A DNA stretch of 64,000 nucleotides from Zanthoxylum bungeanum (GCA_019454045.1 SKCR01038880.1:1-64000); one strand, 5' to 3'; positions 1 to 12,642 are shown, counted from the first letter of the stretch. Made by a program: numbers and translations. Notes: a model not told the origin generated them from the sequence alone.

Positions 1-568
1 CAGGACAAAAGACCATCATGACCGACCACATACGAACCGAACATAACACGTACGGGAAAACAAGGTATCCTGTCCTTACAAGATAAGATGATAAGTAATC
101 CTATCCTCGAATGGTAAGCTGGTAAGCCAGAGTCCTAGTATGATAAAGGAAGTAGGGGAAGTTTTCAACTAGGAAACCTTGTAGAAAAAGGAAACCATCC
201 CAGATTGGGAATTCTTGTAACAGGGAGGATCTGATTTCTTCACCATTATAAATAGAAGGGTAGAGTATGTGTAAAGGATCATCAGAATCATTATCGATCT
301 CCTGGGTGATTAGATTTGTAAGCACGAGAACAGATCTAAGAAGCACATTTCAGTAATAAAAGTATCATCGTTTTTGTGCCTGTGGACGTAGGTGGGATCG
401 AAAATCCACCGAACCACGTTAAAACTCCTTGTCGATTGGTGTATTATCTGCTTTTTCTGCTAAGTTTGCTTTTGGTTCCCTCACAAACCAAACAAATTCA
501 CTATTGAGCGAGGATTGTTCTAGGGTAATATTTCCATATTGCCCTAAGACCAAAATCAGCCGTCAACA
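1..568 (+). mobile_element. 3' part of a copia-type LTR (cut by window edge)
   Basis: The stretch holds a TATA-like box in TTATAAATAG near 246, then a GTGGACGTAGG...CCGAACCACG block near 383-418, which is common in the R/U5 part of plant copia LTRs. It ends in CGTCAACA at 568, a normal LTR terminus. No primer-binding site follows, so this is a solo LTR or the 3' LTR of an element lying to the left. The left end is outside the window, so the target duplication cannot be tested. The short open frames here are chance. Confidence 0.5.
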
Positions 569-1758
569 ATATATATTTGGTTATTTATTATAAATAAAAA
601 ATACATATATATAGATATTTGTATTAATTAAATATTTATTTATTTATTTGTTAAATAATTAAGTAATTAAAAATAAAATATCATATGTCATCATTTGTTA
701 GGGAAATGACTTGATGTAATTGGTTACACTTAAGTTTAATATAGTTAAAGGTTATCAAATAGATTTTGATTTTGTTTTAATTAGATTAAACAAATCAAAG
801 AGATTTGTATTATTTTTTCCCTAATTTTCCTCCATTGTGGAATATATACAAAGTGAATTTTTTATTTTATTTGCTTCATAAGGTCATGCATTCATGAACA
901 TATAAAATGAGAGGTTTGAGAGAAAAATAAAAAAAGTGCTAGAGTTTTGTTGAAGAAAAATTGAAAACTAAGGTATTTTCTTACTTTCTTCAATTGGAAA
1001 ATTGTTTCTATTGCTGTATCTATTTACATATGATGTAGATTTATTTTTCCCTCTCTTGAATATATGTTGAGAAGGTTGGATGCTTTGAAAATGAATATAT
1101 CCTATGTAGAAAGTCAATAATTTTAATTACTGTAATATAAGCTTACTTTAGTTATTAGATAACTTGTTGTCATTCTAGAGTGTTATGATCACTCTTGTAA
1201 TACCTAAAATTACTTTTGAGTTATGGTGGCTTTGATTGGTGTAAATATTAATTATATTACTATCGAGAAAATTGGATTTAAAGCATGAAAATTGATAATT
1301 TTTTAACCAGATCAGATCTGAAAATTTTGAAAATTTTATGGTGAAAAATATGTTATTTAAATATATTGGATGTGTATTGGGCATTAGAATAATTGCCAGA
1401 AATTATTTCAGAGTGGAAATACGCAAAAAAAAAAAAAAAAGATGAAAAACGGCGTTACCGGGTAACTTATAACCTAACAGGGTAACAGCTACCAAACAAT
1501 GAATTGGTCACTGTTTGGGCAGTTCATGTACTATTGGGGCTGACTAGGGCAGTCATGTATGGTATTGGTTGGTCTGTTCGGTTGTAAATGTATTTTATGC
1601 TATTTTATGAAAAAAAAATGTTTTCGTAAACATTTCGCTGTGGGATATTGAATAATTTATTCGATAAGTTTAAAAATTTTAAAGTTACGATTTCTTCCGA
1701 ACCACGCTTATGTCGCCTATAACCCTAACATTATTTTACTAAGTAAACTGATCATGGT
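569..1758. other. AT-rich intergenic stretch, no gene seen
   Basis: Long A/T runs, including a poly-A run near 1424-1440, and no reading frame with recognisable protein similarity. The 900-1000 part (purine-rich, after a TATA-like ATATAAAATG) could be the transcribed start of an old LTR, but I found no partner copy or termini. A GTTACCGGGTAAC palindrome-like stretch lies near 1455-1467. Nothing else is supported. Confidence 0.5.
1751..1758. repeat. 8-bp target duplication of the hAT-type element (left copy)
   Basis: ATCATGGT here and ATCGTGGT at 12635-12642 differ at one position. Confidence 0.55.
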
Positions 1759-2349
1759 TAGGGATGGCAGTGGGTAGGGTTTGTTGCGGGTTTTGCATAA
1801 CTAAACTCGCACCTGCATGTGTAAATAAATTATCAAACCTACACCATACCCGCTATAGGTTTTAATTTTCATTACCAACTCGCACCCGCATATAAAAATA
1901 AATTACCAAACCGCACTGGTACCCAGTGGATGTTTTACGGGTTTTTAAAATATTGAATTCCCTTACTCCTTATTAATACATTTTTTTTAATTAAACATTG
2001 ATACTTTTTCATAACATATAAAAAAAAAAATTTGACAGTTTACAAATTAAGACACATAAATAAAAATTTAAAATATTTATAACATAATGTCAAATTCATA
2101 TTATCACAATTACATCCATGATTTACTAGCTGAATATCATTCATTATGTTAAATTCATATCAAAAAAATTATTGAATCATGACCAAAAGCAATTCAAAAA
2201 TATTAGGAGAGAGCAATTCAAAAATTATAAGTCAGTGAGTCTTTTTATATGAGATATTTTTTTACCCTAAAGATATATCAAAAAAAGAATTAAACTTGCG
2301 GGTAGCAGATACTCATTGTGGCTATCCACGGGTTTTGCTTAATTACTAA

Positions 2350-2354
2350 ACTTG
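2350..2354. repeat. E1 target-site duplication ACTTG (left copy)
   Basis: ACTTG immediately precedes the LTR; the identical right copy is at 12501-12505. Confidence 0.9.
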
Positions 2355-4468
2355 TGTTGGTGATTGTCTAGGTCCCAAGATCAAACAAGACATGAAAACA
2401 ATGTGTGAACACATCAACGGAGGTAGCGGAATACTCACATCGATCGGTTGAGACGATTTGAAGACGAATGAAGCCACTTTGCTCATTTCCAAGGACGCCC
2501 ACTGCATGCTGTTCACTGCCCTCCATTTTCTGTTTTTGAGCTGTGAAACGGAGCTCCTAGCTTCGTCTGACGGATCCCGGCTCATGGGTGAACCTCCCTA
2601 CCACCTTCGCAAGTGTTGTAAGTGTGCTAGCACTTGGATTTTTACCATAAAATCCACTCTATGCTTCCCTCAAAGTCACGCCAAAATGGTTCAAAACCAG
2701 TGAGCTTTTTCAAGCTTTGGGCGTGAGAGATGGAGAAAGAAAATTGGAGAGATAAAGTTGTGTAATTGGTTAGTAAAACCTTTTCCAAAAAGGTTTATAT
2801 ATTTTTCCATAAAAAATACAAAGCATTTACCAAATAATAAATCAAATAAATAAAATGGTAAATACTCCCACCAACTTTTACTATTACACCTACATCCATC
2901 AATTATTCATTGTCACTTTATAAAAGTGACTTGATGTGTGTCAATCACTCAATCAATTAATCACATCAATCAATCAATCAATCAATGCATCACTCAAAGT
3001 GACTATTGATTTGACGCTTGATGTGACGAATGATTTGACGCTTGATGTGACTTGCGTTGCCGCACTCGTATTTAAAATACGAATGCGCTCGCAATCACAC
3101 TCGGGCTCGGGTTCGCTAATTCTCAATTAGCAAATTTTCCGTCGCGTCGTAATTAAATGATTACGCCTAGCGAATTCACTATTCACGTCGCTAACGAATT
3201 AATTCTAAATTAATTCGTTCGCCCGAATTAAAATCTAATTTTAATTCCGCGTCGAAATCTAATTTCATTTAATATATCGAATATATTAATTTACCGATTA
3301 ATTCCAAATTAATCATTATCTCTCTCTAGACGATATTTTATCCTAGATAAAATATCTCCGTAATTAATCCTAGATTAATTTTTTCTCTCTTCTATATATC
3401 CCAGATTATTTAAGAGTGCGAGTTATGCGTCATCAGTGGATTATCGGGAAGCGACCCATGAGATCCTCGGATAAGTTGGCAGTAAATGCGGTCGTCGGAG
3501 TATCCGAATCACGTACGTACCAAGTACTACGTTCTACCGATTTACGAGACAAGGTCGACTCCTAGCAAAGCACCAAGTCTACCCAATTCTCCGGACATAT
3601 CCATTTAAGAATATTTAAGATCTATATCAAGCGTAGTATACCGCAGTATTGCGTATTTCGATCCAGTATCGGACTGTCACGTGCTAGGCCTGAGGCTGGA
3701 GTTGTGTCTGCCCCGTACGAAGCACATGTCGGATGTCTGGTAACTAGTCTCTATTATCGGATATACATGACCTAGTCATAATATCCCGATGGCCGCGCAG
3801 CACTTAAGAGTACTAACACCGTATCCTACGTGACATCATCTCCACTATGACTGGAGTGATACTTCCGTCTTGACATCACACCCAATACTCTACGATTCTC
3901 AATATACCTAGTATCGGCGTACACAGAACCGGTTAAAGCCCAAGACGACCTCAACCAAAGTATATTGATTGTCGTAAGCATTAGCGGTGCAAGTCTCAAG
4001 TTAAGACCAAATACACATACCCTGATGTCGGACTCCCATAGACACATAGTCATACTACCATAGGATTCCGAGGGGGTCTATCCAGAGCGAAGCTGTCTCC
4101 CGTACCATCGGTGAAACACAACCTCCTACCGCACTTGCATAAGTATCCAATACTTAAGTATATGAGAACTACGCCGTTGTGCCCTCACAACGCGCACAAG
4201 TACGATACTAGTCTTTTACGTATTTATCGATGTCCAATCTCGATAATACTCTGACTAGGGATATTTAATGATTTATCCTTCGTTGATTGATACTGTCTCA
4301 TATCATTCTCAATCAAGGAACAAATCATAAGGACCTCTCATCATTTATACATCTTGGTGATCTAATCACAAATGATAAGAGTGCAATTTCCTTTGTCACA
4401 TAGTTAATTTGTACAACAAGACAATGATCTGTACAAATAGTGACGATATGGGTCAAAATTGTCCAACA
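2355..4468 (-). repeat. E1 3' LTR (2114 bp)
   Basis: In element sense it starts TGTTGGACAATTTTG and ends in CCAACA. The end carries the GGTAGCGGAATACTC block (near 2424) also seen in the other LTR. The reading frame at 4053-3826 in element sense is also found in the E4 and E3 LTRs. Confidence 0.92.
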
Positions 4469-4470
4469 AT

Positions 4471-4479
4471 CTCCCACTT
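4471..4479 (-). other. E1 polypurine tract
   Basis: AAGTGGGAG on the minus strand, two bases inside the 3' LTR. The same AAGTGGGAGATTG junction is used by E3 (41443-41451) and E5 (58892-58900). Confidence 0.85.
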
Positions 4480-4489
4480 GGCCTATAGC

Positions 4490-7400
4490 CAGTCACTCAA
4501 GTGTTTAACACCCAAACTATGTACGGTTTGCTCAAATTGCTGAGAAAAGGTTTCGTCAGCGGATTTGTATGATTATCGTCTGATGCAATTTATACGATCA
4601 TCACATCGCCACGATGTATGATCCGAACGAATCAGATGAATAGTCAAAGTATATATCTGGATCGTTGATGAGACCATTAATTCTTTAGCCTGCGCTGACG
4701 CCTAGCTCAGCTGCTTACAGAACTATATCTAATCTAATTAGATTTATTATTGACCCAGATGACTTCATTGCTGCCTCAGCTGCTGCAATTAATCCGCATT
4801 TGTTGTTTATTCGGTAACAATATCTTGCTTGGAAGATTTCCAGCTCACTGTATCGTTATACAACTGTATAGTACCGTTTGTGACTTTCAGTCGTTTTATC
4901 GGTTTGGAAACTTGCAGTAGTGATCTCAGTCACTTCAAGTTCTCTTCTCCACATTAAGAAGACAGCATCCTTAGATCTCTAAGATTCTACGGATGTTCTT
5001 AACATCAATCCAGTGACCATCATCCGGATTGGCCTGATTGTGAATCCATATGCTAAAAGCGTATGAGACACCAGGTCATGTACATTTTTCAATGTACAAG
5101 TTCTCGCAGAGTTTTGACAACTTAATCTATCTCAGTAGATTTTTATTTCTAGAATAAAGGTTGTTACTCCCAAGAATTCTACGGAGAATTTTCTTGAAAG
5201 CCAAGCTTTCGCCGATTGTTTTATATGGGAATTTCATTTCCAAGAAATGAATATGTTATCATTATTTTATACAGGACATTCATTATCCGTGCACTCCCAC
5301 TAACCTCCTTATATACACAAGAATCATTTTCATTTTGAATTAAATCATACACCATTATGATTACATCAAAACGTTAATTCCAAAAACCTAATGCTTGCTT
5401 CAATCCAAACGTGAATCGAATAACCTGCAAACTTTGTTTGCTGGTTTTAGTATGACAAAATCGTCAGGATGTTATAAACATCCTCCAAAGGGTTTCCGTT
5501 TAAGGAAAGCGATTTTGATCTTTAACTGACATATTTCATAAATGAAACGTGCAGCTACTGCAAGCATTTTCCAAATGGATTTGTCGTGGCAACATGTAAA
5601 AGGTTGAACCGTATTCAACACAATGTTGATAACGATACCTTTCCGCTACAAGCCTAGCTTTGTACGTTGGTATGCTGCCATCCATATATGTATTCCTTGA
5701 AGACTTACACAGTACCTATAGGCACCATGCCTTATAGTACATCAACTAGTGTCCAAACATAGTTGTTATACATGGAATCCATTTTAGACTCATGGCACTT
5801 TACCATAACGGAAGTCGATACCTTGTATCACTTCCTCATACGTAGTCGGTTGGTATACCTCAACAAGATTGACATCTTTATGAGGTGAGATCAGAAACCC
5901 ATACCCCAGGTTGTTTTCTGATTCTCTCCGATCTACGCAATTTCTTGTGTATACGATGATTAACGGTATAGTTTCATCCTTGATGAACTATTTGTGTTCC
6001 ATTAAGGACTTTGTGCCTGAAACAGTATTACTCCGATTTTCATCGAGTTATACTGTCCTCCCACTGACCACTGCATATCGGTAATCCTCTAAGGAAGACC
6101 GCATGGCGAGCAACAATTACAATTGTTCTCTAGTGAGATGTATAAGTACTATACTTATGGTTTTTCCCTAGGATAACCTATATTTGGCACTTATCCGATT
6201 TGGGTTCTTGTTTGGTATCATCCAAACGTAAGCCTAGCATACCTAAATCAAAAAGAGTGTGAAACCCAGTTTCTTTCCCGTTCATATCTAATATGAAGTC
6301 TGTCAAACAGAATTTACATGGAACCTTATTCAAAATAAGTTTTGCACTGTTTATGCTTATCTTTGAAGGAAAAGGTAGCTCAGAGTGACTCATGATTAAC
6401 CTTATCATGTCCAACAAAATTCGGTTTCTCCGTACGGACACACCGTCAAACTGACGTGTTCCAGGAGGAGTCCTCATTTGAAAGAATACTATACTCTTTC
6501 AAGTATATATCAAACTTATTGCTTAAGTATTTTCCATTACGGTCTTACCGTGACGGTTTAATACTTTAGCCGATCTGTTTGTCTATTTCGTGTCGAAACT
6601 CTAACAGTTTCCGATTTGTGTTCTTTAAAAGAAACACATAACCATAACGTGATGCCATATCCGTTAAGGTCACGAAACATTCATATCCACATCTAGCCTA
6701 GCTAGATATGGGCCCACTAACTTCACTATGAATAGGGCTATCAGATCGGTGGCACTTGCACTTTTACCAAGTAAATAGTGTTTTAGGTACCTTACCTATA
6801 AACTAGATTCGTAGACTTTATTGATCAGTTAAATCAGTCCTAGTACCCACTCTTCAAAAGTGTGGATATACGACTCTTGTTTAATCGTGTCCCAGACAAT
6901 AATGCCACAATAGTTTATCTTCTCATCTGATCAGATCAGTATGAGCTATTAGTTTGTCATATTATATGTTCGAGATTTTATTTATATTCAAAATATAAAT
7001 ACTGTTATTCACATCTAATGTGTTTATCTCAATATCATCTTTATATAATAAAACACTTTAGTGTTCTAGAATATAAAGGTTTATCCATAATGGATTAAAC
7101 ACTGATATAGAGATAATGTTTCTAGTCTAACTAGTTACATATAACAGTTTCCTAATTTAGGTACATACCCGAAGGTAGTTCCTAACTTAGGTATCTATGG
7201 TCGAAACAGCGACTTTCTTCCCGTTTCCGATTCGCAGATTAACCTCAGCTTGAAGTCAGTATCCTGCTCATAGCAGATTCTGAACATCAATACATATATT
7301 TATGTACCACCACACTAAGTATTTTAAAATCTAATTTTAATACTAGTAATGGACATAATTTTGACAAACATCCTTAAAGTCAGAGCCTTGCCCTTCTTTG

Positions 7401-7560
7401 ATTCCTTCGTGTCTGCCATATCCAAACGACAGTCACTTTGGGATATGTCCTTATCTTCCCAGAAGATCATAATGACTTGCCTTTACCCTTTTTTCAATAT
7501 TTCAGAAGTCTTTGGCCAAGCCTTGGATTTCTAGAATATTGACGTAAAGTGCGCCTTGCG
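4490..7560 (-). pseudogene. E1 pol remnant (integrase, reverse transcriptase, RNase H)
   Basis: In element sense the 7560-to-4490 stretch runs parallel to E3 pol. The clearest piece is a 99-residue frame at 6477-6178, which matches the C-terminal integrase region of E3 (NRILLDMIRLIMSHSELP, then KQEPKSDK). Downstream, 5330-5270 matches the reverse-transcriptase part (QNENDSCVYK-like), and RNase H words follow to the polypurine tract. Upstream, 6900-6700 matches the gag-pre-integrase (LRLGHI-like) and the start of the integrase core. Around 7540-7400 a Lys/Gly-rich tail resembles the zinc-knuckle end of gag, but the CCHC is not intact. There are many stops and frameshifts. It would have encoded replication and integration enzymes; it is not functional now. 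Confidence 0.75.
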
Positions 7561-10380
7561 CTACTTATCTAATTGCAAAGTTGACTTTATCTCCTTGAGA
7601 ATAGTCATTAATTCTCCAAGAATTATTAATTGCAAATTTAATACTTCTTAAATCTAAACATAGATTTATAACAAGTATATTGAATCAAGCACTTTAAGTC
7701 ATCATTACATAATTCTTCCAAAGATTATGCTCCACTAATTTGCTCAATTATAGGTTTAGGCATAATAGGTTATTTTATCGAATAAAGTAACTTATTATTT
7801 ATTTCCAGGACTATCCTGAAATTTCATTCCCAATTTGAAAAATTTAAACCATTTAAATATTGTAATGCAAGATTATATTTAAATGTCCAATCTTTCAATA
7901 TTTCTTGATTTTAATAGTCAAAACTATTTAATCAATTATTTCAGGTATAATTATAATGATTACAATAATCCAATTATTTAATCAACTATAATATTAATTC
8001 ATATATTGATTACTATAATAATATAATCCAATTATAAAATCAACTATTTATTGAATTTATTTGAATATAGTCTAACTATATTAATTAAAACAACATTAAA
8101 TATTAGTCCAACTAATACTTTTAATTATTTGACGAGTGATATTTGTTTGAGCGCGTATGGCGAGTAATTGAACGAATATTGCAAATTCAATTCTTGCCTC
8201 CCACTATTTTTCGACGAGCCTCTAACCCTCTGTCGAGTACTCGGGAAACCGTGTTTCCTAGAGGGCTAGGATCCCGTTAAATGTCACACAATCTTGACTT
8301 TGGCTAACAAATTGTATGATAATTAACTAGGTAGATCTCTAAGATCAATTGGATCCAATCCATTTCCTAGGTCCGGTAGGTGGACATCCAAGTCCGAAAC
8401 ATATATCGTATATATGCCTATATATCCAATATGTACCCTAACCTTTTTCCTCTGAATCAACTAGGTCTTGGCTTTGGCACAACAAACCTAATGATCCCAG
8501 TCAAGCGCGACCCATTGACCATGGAAAGCTTCGTAATCAATGTCGAGTGACAAGAAGCGGTCTTGACTCTGGCCAAGAAACCACAACTTGGACAAGACAC
8601 CGATATAGTACAAAACTCTCGTGATTCAAACACATCTTCGACGGACAAAGGGCTTGACTTTGGCCAACAACCCAATGCCAATCTCGGATCTTGAGAAAGA
8701 ATCACTCAATGGAAGGAAAAACGCATGATATTTGATGAGGGTTTTTCGCATGCAAATTGGCTACCAATTTATTATCTTTATTAAGGTCTCATCATCATAC
8801 ACCCTTAAACATGCATTCTAAATACATAATAAAGCGCATATGAAAATAAATTATAATGATATGCGGATGGATACTTAACATATTGATCCTAGATCAAATC
8901 TCTCCCTTTCTCTCTCAAGCTAGCACTTGTATTACTTCTACCCGTTACACTACACTTCTAAAGAAACCTCATTTACATTGAGGGGAATAGGTGAGAAGAG
9001 AATACAAAGAGAATAGAGGTGAAAAGGCTGGACATGCAGGTCCAATTTAATAAATCAAATTTATTACAACAATTTCCAAAATTGCCCCCACCCGACTAAT
9101 ATCCATCAGATATACATTATTCATTCATCAAAACCATGTATTCACACAAAGCATGTTATCAATCAATCTAATCAAATTAATTAATCTGATAATTAGTGAT
9201 CATCCAATGTTCAAACAACGATTTGATTTTGTTCGAGTCAAACTCGATTTGCGAATAAGTACTCAAAGTACGAATTCTCGAATTAAATTAAACTACGTCA
9301 TTAAATCCAATTTAATATACATTCAATTCTAATTCGTTATTTAACTCCAAATTAAACATCACACTTTAATAATAAACCTTTTACGACTTAAATTCCAAAT
9401 TTAATCGTAACGCGTCTCAAAGACCGATTAACGTCCAACGTCAATTCAATTAAAGTCTAATGGGCTTTTAATTGATTTCTTAAGGCGTGGACTTTTGGTC
9501 AACTCAGGTCAAACCGAATAACCAAAATCCAATCCGGGATTTACCCCATAAGCCCATAAATCAATCTTGGCCCATTAGGCCCAATTAAACTTTAAAGGTT
9601 CATTAAGTCTCAATTGGGCTTAACGGAAGTGGTTTTGGGCCCAATTGGATCCAATCCATTTGGCCTAAACCCAACTTTGTACAACAAAGCCCAATAAGCC
9701 CATTTACAACTTTAAAAGCCCAAATCCAATTCAAGGCCCAATTAATTAAATTCATAAAATCCAATTTCATAATATAATTAACCTAAAGTGCAAATCATGA
9801 TTAATCACCTAGATCGATATTTCTGAAACATCCAATTAGTCCAATTAATCATGTTCATCATCAGCATCACATGTCCAACACATTAATGAAAAATCAAACC
9901 CATTACATGCTCTTAAAGTCTCGGCCAAGGGAGTGATTTCATTTCCAATTCGGTTTCAATCCAATTAATCCGCAATCGACATTAAATCATCATCCCGAAT
10001 GATTTCCAATACATCCAATTATCAAAATCAAAAATCCAAGACTACATTAGGGCATATCCAATTCGGCCAAGGTAAGAATTTGGGGATTTTTGTTCAATTC
10101 AAAATTAAATCCAATTCAATCTCAAATTAACATCATCCAACATCATTACAACTCATCCAATGAATCAAAATGAAAAAACTCCAAGAATTCCAAAACCCTA
10201 AACTTTCGGCCAACTCATGAAATTTGGGGAAAATTATTCCAAATGAATTTTCAACAAATTGATCCAACCAATATGCAATTAAACATGTTATAAACATGCT
10301 CAAACAATCAATTCATTCAAATCATGCTCAAAACAAATTTACCCAAATTTTAAGCCCTAAAATTTCATGCTTGCACCTAC
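7561..10380 (-). other. E1 leader region, about 2.8 kb, no gag
   Basis: Non-coding leader between primer site and pol remnant. At 7905-8125 are repeats of a TAGTCCAACTA / ATTTAATCAA word. At 8280-8700 there are three copies of CTTGACTTTGGCCAA-like words and an 82-residue frame. At 9460-9760 is a dense run of GGGCTT / GGGCCCAATT words. The same blocks recur in the same order in E4 (46480-48350) and E3 (30900-32140 plus 37230-37500). Nothing resembling gag fits between 7560 and 8160. Confidence 0.6.
8457..8705 (-). CDS. Leader reading frame shared by E1, E3 and E4 (82 aa)
   Basis: Unrecognised protein, possibly not translated. The frame contains DPRLALGCWPKSSPLS and then VEDVFESREFC, and it is nearly identical in E4 (102 aa, 47384-47076). 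In E3 the same sense frame is readable from 31911 but has stops (LALVCWPKSRPLS-like, then DVFES). The nucleotide source is a repeated GGCCAAAGTCAAG word, which by itself gives WPKS/AKVK repeats. I see no known domain, signal peptide or membrane segment. It could be a leader ORF or only conserved leader RNA. Confidence 0.25.
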   Translation of the reverse strand: MILSQDPRLALGCWPKSSPLSVEDVFESREFCTISVSCPSCGFLARVKTASCHSTLITKLSMVNGSRLTGIIRFVVPKPRPS

Positions 10381-10393
10381 CCTCTTGATGCCA
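10381..10393 (-). other. E1 primer-binding site
   Basis: TGGCATCAAGAGG on the minus strand, one base inside the 5' LTR. It resembles the initiator tRNA-Met complement TGGTATCAGAGC used by copia elements. Confidence 0.75.
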
Positions 10394-10394
10394 T

Positions 10395-12500
10395 TGTTGT
10401 GATTGTATAGGTCCCAAGATCAAACAAGACATGAAAATAATGTGTGAACACATCAACGAGGTAGCGGAATACTCACATCGATCGGTTGAGACGATTTGAA
10501 GACGAATGAAGCCACTTTGCTCACTGCCAAGGACGCCCACTGCATGCAGTTCACTGCCCTCCATTTTCTATTTTTAAGCTGTGAAACGGTGCTACTAGCT
10601 TCATCGGACGGATCTCGGCTCATGGGTGAACCTCCGTACCCCACCTTCGCAGTGTCGTAAGTGTGCTAGCACTTGGATTTTTACCATAAAATCCACTCTA
10701 TGCTTCCCTCAAAGTCACGCCAAAATGGTTCAAAACCAGTGAGCTTTTTCAAGCTTTGGGCGTGAGAGATGGAGAAAGAAAATTGGAGAGATAAAGTTGT
10801 GTAATTGGTTAGTAAAACCTTTTCCAAAAAGGTTTATATATTTTTCCATAAAATATACAAAGCATTTACCAAATAATAAATCAAATAATAAATGGTAAAT
10901 ACTCCCACCAACTTTTACTATTACACCTACACCCATCAACTATTCATTGTCACTTTATAAAAGTGACTTGATGTGTGTCAATCACTCAATCAATTAATCA
11001 CATCAATCAATCAATCAATGCATCACTCAAAGTGACTATTGATTTGACGCTTGATGTGACGAATGATTTGACGCTTGATATGACTTGCGTTGCCGCACTC
11101 GTATTCGAAATACGAATGCACTCGCAATCACACTCGGGCTCGGGTTCGTTAATTCTCAATTAACGAATTTTCCGTCACGTCGTAATTAAATGATTACGCC
11201 TAGCGAATTCACTATTCATGTCGCTAACGAATTAATTCTAAATTAATTCGTTCACCCGAATTAAAATCTAATTTTAATTCCGTGTCGAAATCTAATTTCA
11301 TTTAATATATCGAATATATTAATTTACCGATTAATTCCAAATTAATCATTATCTCTCTCTAGACGATATATTATCCTAGATAAAATATCTCCGTAATTAA
11401 TCCTAGATTAATTTTCTCTCTCTTCTATATAATCCCAGATTATTTAAGAGTGCGAGTTATGCGTCATAGGTGGATTATCGGGAAGCGACCCATGAGATCC
11501 CCGGATAAGTTGGCAGTAAATGCGGTCGTCGGAGTATCCGAATCACGTACGTACCAAGTACTATGTTCTACCGATTTACGAGACAAGGTCGACTCCTAGC
11601 AAAGCACCAAGTCTACCCAATTCTCCGGACATATCCATTTAAGAATATTTAAGATCTATATCAAGCGTAGTATACCGCAGTATTGCGTATTTCGATCCAG
11701 TATCGGACTATCACGTGCTAGGCCTGGGGCTGGAGTTGTGTCTGTCCCGTACGAAGCACAAGTCGGATGTCTGGTAACTAGTCTCTATTATCAGATATAC
11801 ATGACCTAGTCATAATATCCCGATGGCCGCGCATCACTTAAGAGTACTAACACCGTATCCTACGTGACATCATCTCCACTATGACTGGAGTGATACTTCC
11901 GTCTTGACATCACACCCAATACTCTACGATTCTCAATATACCTAGTATCGGCGTACACAGAACCGATTAAAGCCCTAGACGACCTCAACCAAAGTATATT
12001 GATTGTCGTAAGCATTAGCGGTGTAAGTCTCAGGTTAAGACCAAACACCTACTCTGATGTCGGACTCCCATAGACACATAGTCAAACTACCAATGGATTC
12101 CGAGGGGGTCTATCCAGAGCGAAGCTGTCTCCCGTACCGTCGGTGAAACACAACCTCCTACCACACTTGCATAAGTATCCAATACTTAAGTATATGAGAA
12201 CTACGCCGTTGTGCCCTCACAACGCGCACAAGTACGATACTAGTCTTTTACGTATTTATCGATGTCCAATCTCGATAATACTCTGACTAGGGATATTTAA
12301 TGATTTATCCTTCGTTGATTGATAATGTCTCATATCATTCTCAATCAAGGAACAAATCATAAGGACCTCTCATCATTTATACATCTTGGTGATCTAATCA
12401 CAAATGATAAGAGTGCAATTTCCTTTGTCACATAGTTAATTTGTACAACAACACAATGATCTGTACAAATAGTGACGCTATGGGTCATAATTGTCCAACA
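10395..12500 (-). repeat. E1 5' LTR (2106 bp)
   Basis: Nearly identical to 2355-4468, with the same termini. The 8-bp length difference is spread over small indels. It lies next to the primer-binding site, which makes it the 5' copy for a minus-strand element. Confidence 0.92.
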
Positions 12501-12642
12501 ACTTGCACCAAACCCACATCGGGTTATGTTTTTAAATTACCACAATCGCTTAAATATTTACAAAATCCCCCATTATGGATGGATTTTTCGAGTTTTTGCG
12601 GTTCGTTGGTTTATTGGTGAAATTGTCATCCATAATCGTGGT

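Larger units (their letters stand above)
2355..12500 (-). mobile_element. Copia LTR retrotransposon E1, complete ends, decayed and gag-less
   Basis: Both LTRs, a polypurine tract, a primer-binding site and a perfect 5-bp target duplication ACTTG (2350-2354 and 12501-12505) are present. In element sense it reads right to left: 5' LTR, tRNA-Met-type primer site, long leader, broken pol in copia order (integrase before reverse transcriptase), polypurine tract, 3' LTR. Its LTRs are close to identical by eye (about four differences in a 140-base stretch I compared), so the insertion is not ancient, yet pol is full of stops. No gag is recognisable, and E4 shares this gap. It belongs to the same family as E3 and E4. 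Confidence 0.9.
1759..12634. mobile_element. Short hAT-type non-autonomous element, split by copia E1
   Basis: The left end TAGGGATGGCA (1759-1769) and the right end TGTCATCCATA (12624-12634) are inverted copies matching at 9 of 11 bases. They are flanked by ATCATGGT and ATCGTGGT, which match at 7 of 8 bases, the 8-bp duplication expected of hAT transposition. Subterminal GCGGGTTT / AACCCGC-like words (around 1775-1930, 2296-2340, 12505-12530) fit plant hAT miniature elements. Without E1 and its duplicated target the element is about 725 bp and has no transposase. The E1 insertion inside it is certain from the ACTTG duplication; the hAT assignment is inference from ends and target-site size. 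Confidence 0.62.

Noticed and set aside
2458..2703. Plus-strand 81-aa frame in the E1 LTR, also seen in part at 10500
   Set aside because: Antisense to the element, not kept open in the other LTR, and no similarity to known proteins.
7905..8125. CRISPR-like or satellite array of TAGTCCAACTA words
   Set aside because: Units and spacers are irregular and very AT-rich, the organism is a plant, and the same block is a leader component of E1 and E4.
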